Positions 18,201-24,141 are shown, counted from the stretch's first letter. The stretch is 64,000 nucleotides of DNA from Bin75 sp965223955 (GCA_965223955.1 OZ245029.1:1426001-1490000), one strand, 5' to 3'. Numbers and translations: made by a program. The notes: generated from the sequence alone by a model not told the origin.

Positions 18201-18684
18201 TGGCGATGACCGACAGCGCACTCCCGGACATCGTGTGCTGAGTCGTGTCGGTCGGATTGCTGAACGCCATCGCTTGATACTCGGACAGGCTCGCTCCAAC
18301 GAACACTCCGACTCGCCGGCCAGACAGTCGATCGGGATTAATGTTGGCGTCGAATACTGCTTCGTGTGCGACTTCCAGAGCGAGGCGCTGTTGCGGATCG
18401 AGCTCCGCCGCCTCCTTGGGAGATATGCGAAAGTACACGACATCGAAGTGGTCGATCCGGTCCAGCCAGCCCGCGCGCGACGAAATGGTCCGGCCAGCCT
18501 CCTGCTCCAATCCTGCGAAATCCTCCTCCTTCAGCCGATCGGCGGGAACGTTGCGGATCGCGCTGGTCGCGGACTTCATTCGCTCCCACATAGCCTGCGG
18601 GCTGTTTACATTGCCGGGATAACGGCAACCGATTCCTATGACTTCGATCATCTGCACGGGTGGCTTCTTAAGGGACTTATCCAT
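9211..18684 (-). CDS. Giant type I polyketide synthase fused to a beta-branching cassette (ECH-ECH-HMGS)
   Basis: 3157 aa. Domains in order, with residues seen: KS (about 13-435), active Cys181 in DTACSSAL and histidines 316 (EAHGTGT) and 354 (KGHFGHLEAG); AT (about 535-840), Ser624 in GHSNGE and His728 in AYHSHHV; DH (about 880-1175), His910 in ADHVVENQTVMP and Asp1061 in LDGCFQ; a 250-residue linker, possibly a degenerate domain; ER (about 1430-1750) with SAAGGVGSAAVQIA; KR (about 1790-2000) with TGGTGGVGLALA and Tyr1936; ACP with Ser2093 in GVDSLAAL; Pro/Ser-rich linker; two crotonase-fold domains (about 2200-2440 and 2440-2700); HMG-CoA-synthase-like domain (about 2730-3130) with Cys2839 in YNACYGG, a FHCTSTYL histidine and SYGSGTTASMY. 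A fully reducing module is thus joined to the enzymes that add a beta-methyl branch in trans-AT systems. No thioesterase, donor ACP or decarboxylating KS is seen. Confidence 0.93.
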   Translation of the reverse strand: MDKSLKKPPVQMIEVIGIGCRYPGNVNSPQAMWERMKSATSAIRNVPADRLKEEDFAGLEQEAGRTISSRAGWLDRIDHFDVVYFRISPKEAAELDPQQRLALEVAHEAVFDANINPDRLSGRRVGVFVGASLSEYQAMAFSNPTDTTQHTMSGSALSVIANRISYFLNLQGPSLTLDTACSSALTALHLACQSLRAGECDLALVLGVNALVGPFPFLGFTRAQMLSPTGQCSPFDARADGFVRGEGCGAVLLGVSDRPIQALRRVYANIAGSAINEDGKTASLTIPSGERQTELLRRVQEVSDVRPEQIVYVEAHGTGTPVGDPIEAKSISEAVRGTRRGKLCIGSAKGHFGHLEAGAGIVGFTRAALCAYHRQLVPTAGFETWNSAIDAEALSLRVPTEVEPLPLPEDGSPAFIGVCSYGFGGANASALLSPPHDDPAATSERSTPVTNDDRIVALPISTHDAVAIELLSENLQRSPAEEKHDIARWTGACLPERRHRRAYVGRLNDGFPQATWFVEGDASDEPGSIAFCYGGQGSQHQSMSTRLYERYPVYRDAIDTADQLFTAHSGYSMLQDHGYCGSELDDEALLDVRVALPAIVFSQIALTELLRHFGITPDIVMGHSNGEMVAAWACGALSLDDLCMLTYVRARVQSKMREGRMAAWASTPERAAEMLSELGIEDQVTIGAYNGPTALTLSGEPDAISQAIAYGKKAGIHCTEMAVKRAYHSHHVTEILKEFHESLASLQPESCRIPFISTVSGLDAVKTGRILDVDYWGKNIARPVDFLGGCLALRGQAQFAVEISPRPVLSSYLMESLDGNVIMTLQNRLTEDESLLRGLAELFVRGVSADWLAVDPPRRFVPALRVPWLHDTAYRSAFWKTPRIQPAGDLHADLNGLKISRGAHGFLADHVVENQTVMPAAGFIALATSTGTARKIMGVEFHRFLPLWVGGDETDVKINRDRDGRWSCTSANGSHAQCTLLDNPADDLPPEVDVASCTENCQKQGKVDRLYAACRRHSGLHLGPAFQSVREISFGDAQALAVVRAPLHVRGEFARRTLTLDGCFQVLAFLSGCDSDFVVPTTIHSIQLPDGNLPTGQVLCHAAIRALRQDQITGDLTVWNDGQLVMRIRDLQLTRMSSSASRTPSLFALEYQVRGIANRPALDEQANAVSTLKHVLAAREKTQVLRILDRSADGWLEDLVREEPALFPPGQIFIAAERGASSNAPDCIHGVEEIAPLSPASFDIVLGHDHGGWAVPQGMVIPLDAETDAAKSADPNADFNAEVAMCTLGEDSLHWPRARCVTDPAEANLVVDFRESLVEASATLRDLLDTQATPTVLFVVRENPDEMPSPMWGFARAARNENPALQVYVVGVPGSTTLKKIGGWLEELYRGGLGADFELRRLDKEWHAPRLVGVVPPALKTHHGDYRLEVARLGQIESLRWRAVNAEFEGLRPHEVRVRVTCVSLHFKDVLLALGMLPGFTPLLGVECTGEIIEMGSAVPAEYPELQPGAQVLCLSMSTDKGEQRDGLFGTTAVVDARCTLIRPTGYSDAEAAGFLGVYSTAWYALHDIAHLEAGETVLIHSAAGGVGSAAVQIARSLGAKVIASAGTEEKRAYLRDTFGIDCVLDSRQPQTFVEVTREHTNGRGVDVVLNSLSGEGLTESLRSLAASGRHVEIGKRDIMADAPLGLSGLQNNISFLSVHLDILDHTHPQRLRSLAETCVARLASGQAKPIPSISFSADKVVDAFWLMSTGRHYGKVIVEIPRGFDPNARGNGAHVTAVEPIPHALFSAAETQLITGGTGGVGLALARFLASRGAGRIVLASRRGASSRRIELTLESLQSAHPHCDFCIALVDVTKEADLVNLLSGEPNITGIFHAATDYEAQQTTEVHERDLGTFAIKMEAAWKLHQLTADKPLRHFVMVTSLAGLHGNSNQAVYVAANAALHHLANTRRARGLPAVAIDFPAMLGVGRLSEPQNVEELDINVDRGFEAVSYSRIEPWLERLLAQPDGLPPVMALDCPSWPAYLRLNRNRTLFEHLVPRGARSEGAGSPAGKQDLDLDTVTAEVCGKIAFLLGAVAEEIDLDLPLIHLGVDSLAALELVSWVRSEYGIEISQTEFLSGITSGGLIDRIVETASTTHVKSGGARPPEHMDDTDAPSIPMPTETNSSPPVSPSSSPKQVAPAPRIEERPIREKTHQGFRRIDFIAAPVVEPGQLKIAVPEFLSAAFIDKLLDALRSNSRVLALRRSGQSKNFCLGMNLEEGAFGTAEMSDGLEKFAELSTALRESRMPVISVIEGGCRGGGMLFPSLATYVLATEDASFGFPEIRRGGLPGVVSVAAQRRLTAAACQRYMLSGDVFDADKAIELGFVDFLGSPQDVEREMERILGRFATIDPKLLSAGKAACPAPTMDEALLTMGGLDRREQAPRQDETPLVCLLHNESDGILVVELNDPEHGNAIDSAIADDLRRAVDTARTLTNVRCVVFQGTGPHFCVGVNPYTFIPRTKLLPILTAASVTYDIYRAFVSIRELGVPVVCVVHGKVMGGGLAAMINADFRICTKDASINYGNLPRGVCPGMLLSENLERLVGKRWATELYMNDYTVTADTALAIGLVNEIADDGTAAKATALRMAKQIAAYAPLGVRTTMTLTRPPIDEARLARESIGMARCNIHGETFSEGWKVPERYLTVGKGGPPSWLQSDEVLRPSQKLAGASTEQAPAQIRQTSGRRATKVGIRHMELYHPNFMVEQSEMEHHHGAPGKYTAGLGQESITFCGDNEDVISMAMTVVHRLMKRAGLDWGSIGRLEVGTESLVDRSKSIKTHLMHLFEAHGCCDMEGIDTYNACYGGTAALFNTVSWCQSEAWDGRYGLVVCVDIADLNVEQSFLNGAAAVAMLIGPDADLVMEPERGSHMMDTWDFYKPVGWKDPYPLMRDGEYSIDVYIACLDGAQKALSNRLGVSSILHHDDFFVFHCTSTYLCRRAFDRLVANSEPDGIPLSEKLRLYQEKVHPGTLLTKQIGSTYTASCYVNLYSLLLHRYEDIVGKTICIYSYGSGTTASMYRLRVERPPRIDRDSMRRIDNRVKLDPQAFIELTQRYSSGYARFPFEPQCRDHRQPDVYYLSRVDEWGRRSYHFGLDKQAGDGRSIHQRPDAEKETADTRDEIHK

Positions 18685-18789
18685 TTAACTTGAGGCTATC
18701 TTGCGGTCTGCTACTCTTATCCTTTCCATATTCTTCAAGTTGCCCGTGTCGGGTCACTTGCGGAATGCAAGTTTAGACTCGCCTGGTAC

Positions 18790-19140
18790 AACATCTCAGT
18801 GAGTTTGCGCCTTAAACGATTGCCTGAGTGATTGACTCCGCAAGCGACGATATATTGAGAGACCACCTTGTAGAGCCGGAAGCCCGACGCCCGCGAGAGG
18901 TCCGGCGCGGCGGTCTTGCCGACATAGGCGAGCCAGATATCGAAATCGCGTCGCGCCGGGTTGACGCCGCGATGCACGCGCGCGAACAGCGCGGCGCCGA
19001 GATGCCGTTCCAGCATCTTGACGCGGTGGGCCACGGCCGAGGGTGTGACGTGGAGTTCCTCGGCCGCCTTGGCGAAACTCTCGCGGCGGGCCGCGGCTTC
19101 GAAGAAGCCGCAGGCAGTCAAGCGGGGGAAGAGACGGCAT
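18790..19140 (-). pseudogene. Broken LysR-type transcriptional regulator
   Basis: The minus strand encodes the LysR DNA-binding domain (FFEAAARRESFAKAAEELHV, then TPSAVAHRVKMLERHLGAALF), but the first ~7 residues (MPSLPPL from the ATG at 19140) are in another frame, so a frameshift lies near 19115. After the helix-turn-helix the protein jumps directly to a short effector-domain-like piece (FDIWLAYVGKTAAPDLSR) and ends; most of the ~300-residue protein is missing. LysR genes often sit next to the genes they control, so this may be the decayed regulator of the PKS locus or of the gene once opposite it. Confidence 0.7.
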
Positions 19141-19261
19141 GGTTGCGAAACTCCGAACAGGATTAGTCGCCCATGTGATTGCCTGTTATGATAAACGAAC
19201 TTCACCCGTGTTGTAAAACTCAATTTGTTAGGGCTCTGGGCTATTTTAATTTGGGCAACGG

Positions 19262-19575
19262 CGCGGCCCTCGCCGCGGGCGGCCCCTTGTGCTTGACGCG
19301 GCCACGGTGATTTTGTCCGGCGAGCGGGTCCGGCTGCAAGGCAATGATGCGCCGGCACTGACGCAGACCTGTCTCGCCGCCGCCGGTCACTGCTAGCCCT
19401 GTGGCACGGTCGCGACCGATGTGCTGATTGACCACATCGGCGTTTCTCCCTTGACGCGTGTCGGGGACACCCGCGACCGCCACGGCCGCCGCCCGGCGAC
19501 GTGCTTTCTTGGCGACCTGGATGTCAATGGCTGGCTAGTGCAGCACGGGCATGCGCGAGCGTATCGGCAGGGAAT
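19262..19575 (+). pseudogene. Remnant of a thermonuclease (SNase)-like secreted nuclease
   Basis: Frame 3 reads GRPLVLDAATVILSGERVRL then QGNDAPALTQTC, a clear staphylococcal-nuclease-like signature (normally RLxGIDAPE), and later RDRHGRRPATCFLGDLDVNG followed by WLVQHGHARAYRQ. There is no start codon and a TAG stop interrupts the frame after AAAGHC. The 3' end runs into the MITE-like element at 19570, which probably disrupted it. Confidence 0.65.
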
Positions 19576-19719
19576 TACACAGAATAGTTGACAATGACAG
19601 TTCTTCTTAGAAAAACGCCTTGATTTGTCGCCGCCGCATCTCATGCGGCCAGGAAGACGGCGTGATAAGATTCCGCAGCTACAATAAGGAGGGGCCGTCA
19701 ACTATTCTGTGTCATTCCC
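19570..19719. mobile_element. 150-bp MITE-like element with 23-bp terminal inverted repeats
   Basis: Left end GGGAATTACACAGAATAGTT(GAC) at 19570-19592 is matched by its inverted copy at 19697-19719 with one mismatch; the inner 16 bp (ACACAGAATAGTTGAC) are perfect. The interior has no coding potential and contains the palindrome CCGCATCTCATGCGG, related to REP-like units at 46040-46600. The size and lack of a transposase fit a non-autonomous element. Confidence 0.7.
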
Positions 19720-19731
19720 CTATGCGTTGTC

Positions 19732-20818
19732 TGTATAGGTTCAGAAACATATGGCACTCCTTGACCCAGGAGGAGTCACCATGCACATCCACCATCTCGG
19801 CTACCGGATCCGGGGGTTCTATCGAGTAGCCAATCTGGGCTATCGTTGGGACATGATACCCAACGAAGCTCACCACCGACTCAAGATTCTGACGTTCTGG
19901 GCCACCCATGGCCCGGCGGCGACCCAGGATGCCTATGCGGTCAGCCGCCGGACGCTCGCGCGCTGGAAACACACGTTGACCCAGGCCGGCGGTCAGCCCG
20001 CCGCCTTGGCCGCCCGCTCCCGTGCCCCCCACCGACGGCGCCAGCCCCACAGCCCGCCCGCACTGAACCAGGAGATCCGGCGTCTGCGCACCACCTTCCC
20101 TAACCTCGGGAAGGCCAAACTCCACGTCCTGCTGGCCCCGTGGTGTGAGGCCCACGGCCTCGCCCTGCCCAGTGTCTCCACCATTGGGCGCCTGATCGCC
20201 CGTGCGCCCGACAAGATGCGGCACGCCCCCGTCCGCTTGACGGCGCGGGGCCAGCCTAAACCCGTCGTGCGGCCGCGCAAAGCGCGGAAACCCCGCGGCC
20301 ACTCCGCCCCGCCCCTCGAGGTGTTCGCCTGTGATACCGTCGTCCGGCTCCAGGCGGGCCTCCGCCGCTACTTGTTCCCCTTTCTCGATCCCCACTCGCG
20401 CTTCGCGGTCGCCGTGGCCACGCCCCCCGCGTCCAGCCGCCAGGCGACCCGCGCGCTGGAGGCCTTGTGCCAGGTGCTGCCACGCCCCCCGCGGGTCGTG
20501 CTCTCCGACAACGGCTCGGAATTCCTGGGCCACTTCCAGCAGCGGTTGGAGGCGCGCGGCATCACGCACTGGTGGACCTATCCCCGTTCCCCGAAAATGA
20601 ATGCCCATGTAGAACGGTTCAACCGGACCATTCAGGAACAGTTCGTGGACTATCATGAGGACTTGCTGTTCGACGACGTGGCCCTGTTCAACCAACAATT
20701 GGCCGACTGGTTGATCGCGTATAACACCGTCTTACCCCACCATAGCCTTGGCCGCCAATCTCCGGTACAATTCCTCCTTCACCATCAACCCGAGTGCCAA
20801 ATGTGGTGGACCCATACA
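19732..20818 (+). mobile_element. IS481-type insertion sequence
   Basis: A single transposase gene is bounded by imperfect ~27-bp inverted repeats: TGTATAGGTTCA..ACATATGGCACTC at the left (19732-19759) and its reverse complement with a few mismatches at the right (20792-20818). No target duplication is evident. It lies directly upstream of the GPP34-domain gene and probably removed or replaced that gene's original promoter region. Confidence 0.75.
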
Positions 20819-20827
20819 ATGCCTTGA
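19781..20827 (+). CDS. IS481-type transposase (integrase catalytic domain)
   Basis: About 348 aa DDE transposase. N-terminal helix-turn-helix (AYAVSRRTLARWKHTLTQAG), then an rve integrase core with the acidic triad visible as FACDTVV, VLSDNGSEFLG and MNAHVERFNRTIQEQF. The ATG at 19781 is chosen over one at 19751 because AGGAGGAG at 19768-19775 lies just before it. The gene appears intact. The stop codon lies 9 bp beyond the right inverted repeat, so the last few residues are encoded by flanking DNA. Confidence 0.9.
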   Translation: MHIHHLGYRIRGFYRVANLGYRWDMIPNEAHHRLKILTFWATHGPAATQDAYAVSRRTLARWKHTLTQAGGQPAALAARSRAPHRRRQPHSPPALNQEIRRLRTTFPNLGKAKLHVLLAPWCEAHGLALPSVSTIGRLIARAPDKMRHAPVRLTARGQPKPVVRPRKARKPRGHSAPPLEVFACDTVVRLQAGLRRYLFPFLDPHSRFAVAVATPPASSRQATRALEALCQVLPRPPRVVLSDNGSEFLGHFQQRLEARGITHWWTYPRSPKMNAHVERFNRTIQEQFVDYHEDLLFDDVALFNQQLADWLIAYNTVLPHHSLGRQSPVQFLLHHQPECQMWWTHTMP

Positions 20828-20876
20828 CAAGCATCGGACCGTCTTTACAGAATGGCGCGTAAGGGCGGTGTCTTTC

Positions 20877-21581
20877 ATGCAGCCACAATCCAACGAGTCG
20901 GCTAACCGCTATTGGATGGCCTCAAGGGGGTCTCCGGCGTTGACGTTCACTGAAGAAGTTTTATTACTCCTGCTGGACGGTGAAGACGGTAGCTTTCTGC
21001 CCATCGGAAAGAATTTCCTGCATCGCGCCATGGTGGCCTCCGTTTTGATGGAGTTGGCATTTGCCAATCGTATTGATACCGATGCCACGCGGTTGATGGT
21101 CATCGATCCAGAACGAACAGGGAACCCGATGCTCGACCATGTGTTGGAACGAATCGCAGACAGCAAGGAGACCAAAGACACCAAGGAGTGGTTGGATATC
21201 TTGTCTGCGGAGGAAGGATTCACCATCAGGGAACGCGGGTTGACCCGTCTGGTGGAGCGCGGCATCCTGAAGAACCAAGAACAGAAATTCTTATGGATCT
21301 TTCGGTCTCGGCGGTATGCAGTGATCGATGGGAAGGCCGAACGAGAGGCCAAGAGGCGCATCTCGGAACTGTTGTTCTCCGAGGAGATACCTGACCCTCG
21401 TGACGTCGCCCTGATTTGCCTCGTCGATGCATGTGGTATCCTGCGGCTTGTCTTCGAGGAAAGAGTGCTAAGGCAGGTTGCGCCCCGCATAGAACTCTTG
21501 TGCAAGATGGACCTGATCGGAAAAGAACTGATCGTCCAACTTGCCATCTGGAAGCTGGGATACAGAGCACCAGCAAAGTAG
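20877..21581 (+). CDS. GPP34/GOLPH3-domain protein
   Basis: About 234 aa. The sequence fits the Golgi phosphoprotein 3 (GPP34) family: it starts with LTFTEEVLLLLLDGEDGSFL, has a mid-protein segment ending NPMLDHVLERIADSK, then ERGLTRLVERGILKNQEQKF followed by a region with PDPRDVALICLVDAC. Eukaryotic members bind phosphatidylinositol 4-phosphate; bacterial members are of unknown function but are thought to bind anionic lipids. The start at 20877 (MQPQSNES) is tentative; 20916 (MASRGSP) is possible. Directly followed by a methyltransferase gene (20 bp) and an SCP2-domain gene, suggesting a lipid-related set. Confidence 0.75.
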   Translation: MQPQSNESANRYWMASRGSPALTFTEEVLLLLLDGEDGSFLPIGKNFLHRAMVASVLMELAFANRIDTDATRLMVIDPERTGNPMLDHVLERIADSKETKDTKEWLDILSAEEGFTIRERGLTRLVERGILKNQEQKFLWIFRSRRYAVIDGKAEREAKRRISELLFSEEIPDPRDVALICLVDACGILRLVFEERVLRQVAPRIELLCKMDLIGKELIVQLAIWKLGYRAPAK

Positions 21582-21601
21582 CACGCTAATGGACCCGCTA
21601 C

Positions 21602-22459
21602 ATGCCTGTCCGCCAAGGAACAACCAAAATGGATGGCAACCAAGTCCCGGAAACTCCTGCGCGTCGCTATACCATGGGGTATAGCGACGAGTTTCAAAAA
21701 CTACTCAGTCGTCGGAGCGTAGCGACCAATGCCGCGCATCTGCTCCCACACCTAAGGCCCGGTCTCCGCGTTCTCGACTTCGGTTGCGGCCCCGGAACAA
21801 TCTCGATGGGGCTTGCCAAAGCGGTGGAGCCCGGAGAGTTGCATGGCATCGATATGGAAGAGTCGCAGATCAAGATGGCCCGGGCCGCCGCGTCGGCCGA
21901 CGGGCAGGACAACGCGATATTTCATACAGGTGATGTAACGGATCTTCCCTTTGAAAACGACTCGTTCGACGTTGCCCACTGTCACACCGTGCTCATGCAC
22001 GTTCCAGATACGCAGGCTGTCCTGGCCGAGGTGAAACGCGTCTTGAAGCCCGGAGGCCTCATCTCCAGCCGGGAAATGATTGGAGCCTCGACGTTTTTCG
22101 AGCCCGAACTGGGAGATATCGGTGAGGCGATAGGGACGTTCTTCAAACTTCTCAAGGCCAACGGAGCCCATCCCCAGATGGGGAAGGAACTGAAGCATGT
22201 GTTTATCGAGGCTGGATTCTCGGATATCCATGCGAGCGCGTCATTCGATTACTACGGCACACCAGGGGATATCGCTTTTTTTCACAACTTCGTCGGTAAC
22301 TGGTTCTTCTCACCAGACACCGTGAAAGCGGCCACGAAATGCAAGTTGGCAACTCCTGCGCAGTTCGTTGATTGGCGCCGCACGGTCGCCCGGTGGAAAG
22401 AGGTCCCTGGTGCATTTGCCGCCATCGCCATGGGAGAAGCGACAGGACGCAAGGCTTAG
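21602..22459 (+). CDS. Class I SAM-dependent methyltransferase (UbiE/Methyltransf_11 type)
   Basis: 285 aa. The SAM-binding motif I VLDFGCGPGTISMGLAKAV is followed by an acidic motif II loop (HGIDMEESQIKMARAAA), GDVTDLPFENDSFDVAHCHT and VKRVLKPGGL (motif III). These are the hallmarks of small-molecule C- or O-methyltransferases. The C-terminal part has a helical segment (FHNFVGNWFF) that may shape the substrate pocket. The substrate cannot be told from sequence; the GPP34 and SCP2 neighbours suggest a lipid or isoprenoid. Confidence 0.85.
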   Translation: MPVRQGTTKMDGNQVPETPARRYTMGYSDEFQKLLSRRSVATNAAHLLPHLRPGLRVLDFGCGPGTISMGLAKAVEPGELHGIDMEESQIKMARAAASADGQDNAIFHTGDVTDLPFENDSFDVAHCHTVLMHVPDTQAVLAEVKRVLKPGGLISSREMIGASTFFEPELGDIGEAIGTFFKLLKANGAHPQMGKELKHVFIEAGFSDIHASASFDYYGTPGDIAFFHNFVGNWFFSPDTVKAATKCKLATPAQFVDWRRTVARWKEVPGAFAAIAMGEATGRKA

Positions 22460-22659
22460 CATGTCTCGTGCCGTGCATTGTGGCGGAGCACAACGTTCCA
22501 GTGGATGGGTATCCCGTTCGGCAACGGTGTCATCAGCTACTTTAACCTGCAAAGGTCAACCAACGTCGCTTGTTTCATACCAGGTGCCAAGTTGGCCAGG
22601 ACACAGTGGAAGGCTCTTTTCATTGGAGACTCGTTAGTCACTAAGCAGAGGACGACCTC

Positions 22660-22968
22660 ATGAGCCTCGAAGGAATGGTAGAAACGATTTGCCAGCGCAT
22701 CGGCGAGGACAGTGGGCTGGGGGGCGTGATCAAGATCGATCTCGGCAACGACGGCGCCATTTACATTGATGCGACTTCAGTGCCGAACGTGGTCAGTCTG
22801 GAGCCTCGGGAGGTCGATTGTACGTTCACCTTGGAGCTCAAAGATCTGCAGAAAATTACCGACGGCAGGCTCGGTGGCGTGACTGCTTACGTGATGGGTA
22901 GGCTGAAAATCAGCGGCAATATGAGTCTCGCCGGTAAGCTGCGGCAGCGTCTGGCCGGAGATTCGTGA
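22660..22968 (+). CDS. SCP2 sterol-binding-domain protein
   Basis: 102 aa single-domain protein matching the SCP2 lipid-transfer fold: hydrophobic strands, the CTFTLELKDLQKITDGRLGG region and VTAYVMGRLKISGNMSLAGK, which is the characteristic C-terminal half. SCP2 domains bind acyl chains or other hydrophobic ligands. It lies 200 bp after the methyltransferase; the 22460-22659 gap contains no recognisable feature. Confidence 0.85.
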   Translation: MSLEGMVETICQRIGEDSGLGGVIKIDLGNDGAIYIDATSVPNVVSLEPREVDCTFTLELKDLQKITDGRLGGVTAYVMGRLKISGNMSLAGKLRQRLAGDS

Positions 22969-23064
22969 GCACGCGCTCAGGACATTGATGCGTCTTCCCA
23001 GGGTCATGGAACGAAGGCGGACGTGTACGGCTTCCATACAGATCGCGCCTTCGCTTTTCAGGTG

Positions 23065-23646
23065 ATGCGTTGTCAGCATTCGGCTGGTCTTTGTTTGTTG
23101 TTGCTGGCCCAATTGGCCGGTGGAACGGCCTTTCCCTTGAAAGATGCTGCCGGTCAAAAAAGCCTTGGATTGGCTGATCCTTCATCTTCGCAACGTCCCG
23201 TCGCCGTCGCTGAAACAAAAACCCCGGAACCCTTGCCTGAATTCGACCCTGACCATCCTCAGGCAAAAGGGATCATTCTCGCCTTTCACCGCTGGCCTGA
23301 TGAAGACGAACGAAGAATCATTCTTGAAAAGACAGCGGCAGCGGGCTTGACGAAGACCGAAGAGATCCCCCGTTTCAAAATCTGGCTTTTTGAATGGGGC
23401 GAATGGCGAAAGGCGGCAGCGGCTGAGAAAATCTGCCGCAGCTTGCAGGACCTTTCCCCCGTGGACTACTGTGAGCCCGATTCTTTACTTGGCCCTGCCG
23501 CCGGCTCCGTCAACAAATGCCGATTGCGAGCAGAAATACCACTTATCTCCCGTGTTCAGATTTCCCAAGCCACCTCTATGACCGCCTGGCTCGAAGATTT
23601 GTTCACCTGGCCCATGATCTATGCCCCACTCTCTCCCTTTCCGTAA
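23065..23646 (+). CDS. Truncated secreted protein, propeptide-like
   Basis: 193 aa from the ATG at 23065, which gives a clean signal peptide (MRCQHSAGLCLLLLAQLAGG, cut near TAF); an upstream GTG at 23023 would bury it. The mid-part (IILAFHRWPDEDERRIILEK then IPRFKIWLFEWGEW and VDYCEPDSLLGPA) resembles the inhibitory propeptide of subtilisin-like proteases, in which a valine/acidic-proline segment precedes the cleavage site; this is inference. The protease domain is absent. The last ~45 residues are encoded by an IS-end relic (23518-23577) and following DNA, so the gene was cut by insertion. Confidence 0.5.
   Translation: MRCQHSAGLCLLLLAQLAGGTAFPLKDAAGQKSLGLADPSSSQRPVAVAETKTPEPLPEFDPDHPQAKGIILAFHRWPDEDERRIILEKTAAAGLTKTEEIPRFKIWLFEWGEWRKAAAAEKICRSLQDLSPVDYCEPDSLLGPAAGSVNKCRLRAEIPLISRVQISQATSMTAWLEDLFTWPMIYAPLSPFP
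23518..23577 (-). mobile_element. Solo IS3-element left-end remnant
   Basis: About 60 bp that match, in inverted orientation, the leader in front of the IS3-type orfA at 39858-39917 (TGCCGATTGCGAGCAGAAAT then ACCACTTATC, CAGATTTCCC and AGCCACCTCT). Only the IS end is present here, so it is a relic. It supplies the altered tail of the truncated secreted protein. Confidence 0.6.
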
Positions 23647-23689
23647 AACGATCGAGATGATTCATAGTCCAGATTCAAACCCGAACAGC

Positions 23690-24034
23690 CTATGTGCTCT
23701 CACTTGAATAAACGGCTTGCTTTAAGGTGTCTTTCACCCAGGCGTTTAAGGTTTTATCTTCGTCCGCAGCCGCGATGCTGATCATTTCGTGAACGTCCGG
23801 ACCAATCCGGGCGACAAATTTGCCGGAATATGATTTATAAGGGGCGATTCCTCTCCGTGTACACTCATCCAGATAGACTGCCAAAGACTTTTTGAACTCA
23901 CGTTTTAACTCGGCCACTGTTTTGCCGTAAAAATCCGCGCTACCGGTTAATCCCAGGATCTCTCCCCGGAACAGGTCCGCATCCTGATCAAACTCGATTT
24001 TTGCCTTCATGTTCCCGAGCGTCATGATGCTCAT
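23690..24034 (-). CDS. hicB: HicB-family antitoxin
   Basis: 114 aa. The N-terminal half (KAKIEFDQDADLFRGEILGL, then a domain with FYGKTVAELKREFKKSLAVY) is the degenerate RNase-H-like fold of HicB antitoxins, and the C-terminus (GKFVARIGPDVHEMISIAAA, then LNAWVKDTLKQAV) is a ribbon-helix-helix DNA-binding segment. Start ATG at 24034 overlaps the stop of the short hicA remnant (ATGA), the usual hicAB coupling. Confidence 0.82.
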   Translation of the reverse strand: MSIMTLGNMKAKIEFDQDADLFRGEILGLTGSADFYGKTVAELKREFKKSLAVYLDECTRRGIAPYKSYSGKFVARIGPDVHEMISIAAADEDKTLNAWVKDTLKQAVYSSEST

Positions 24035-24141
24035 GGTCTGACTCCGTTCTCTTCCAATAATTTTCTAATCCCCGCAACCACACCCTTGTTGGTATTCGGT
24101 GATGGGTGTGGCCGGTGAAAGACGTGGACCGGCCCGCTCAT
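24031..24141 (-). pseudogene. hicA: C-terminal remnant of a HicA toxin
   Basis: A 36-aa frame, MSGPVHVFHRPHPSPNTNKG followed by a lysine-rich end (RKLLEENGVRP), matches the C-terminal half of HicA mRNA interferases (the FHRPHP...KG region). The normal toxin is about 60-90 aa; the active-site His of the N-terminal part is missing and a TGA stop lies in frame directly upstream. A TATAAT-like box is present at 24171-24176 on the minus strand. The antitoxin is thus left without a recognisable active toxin. Confidence 0.6.
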
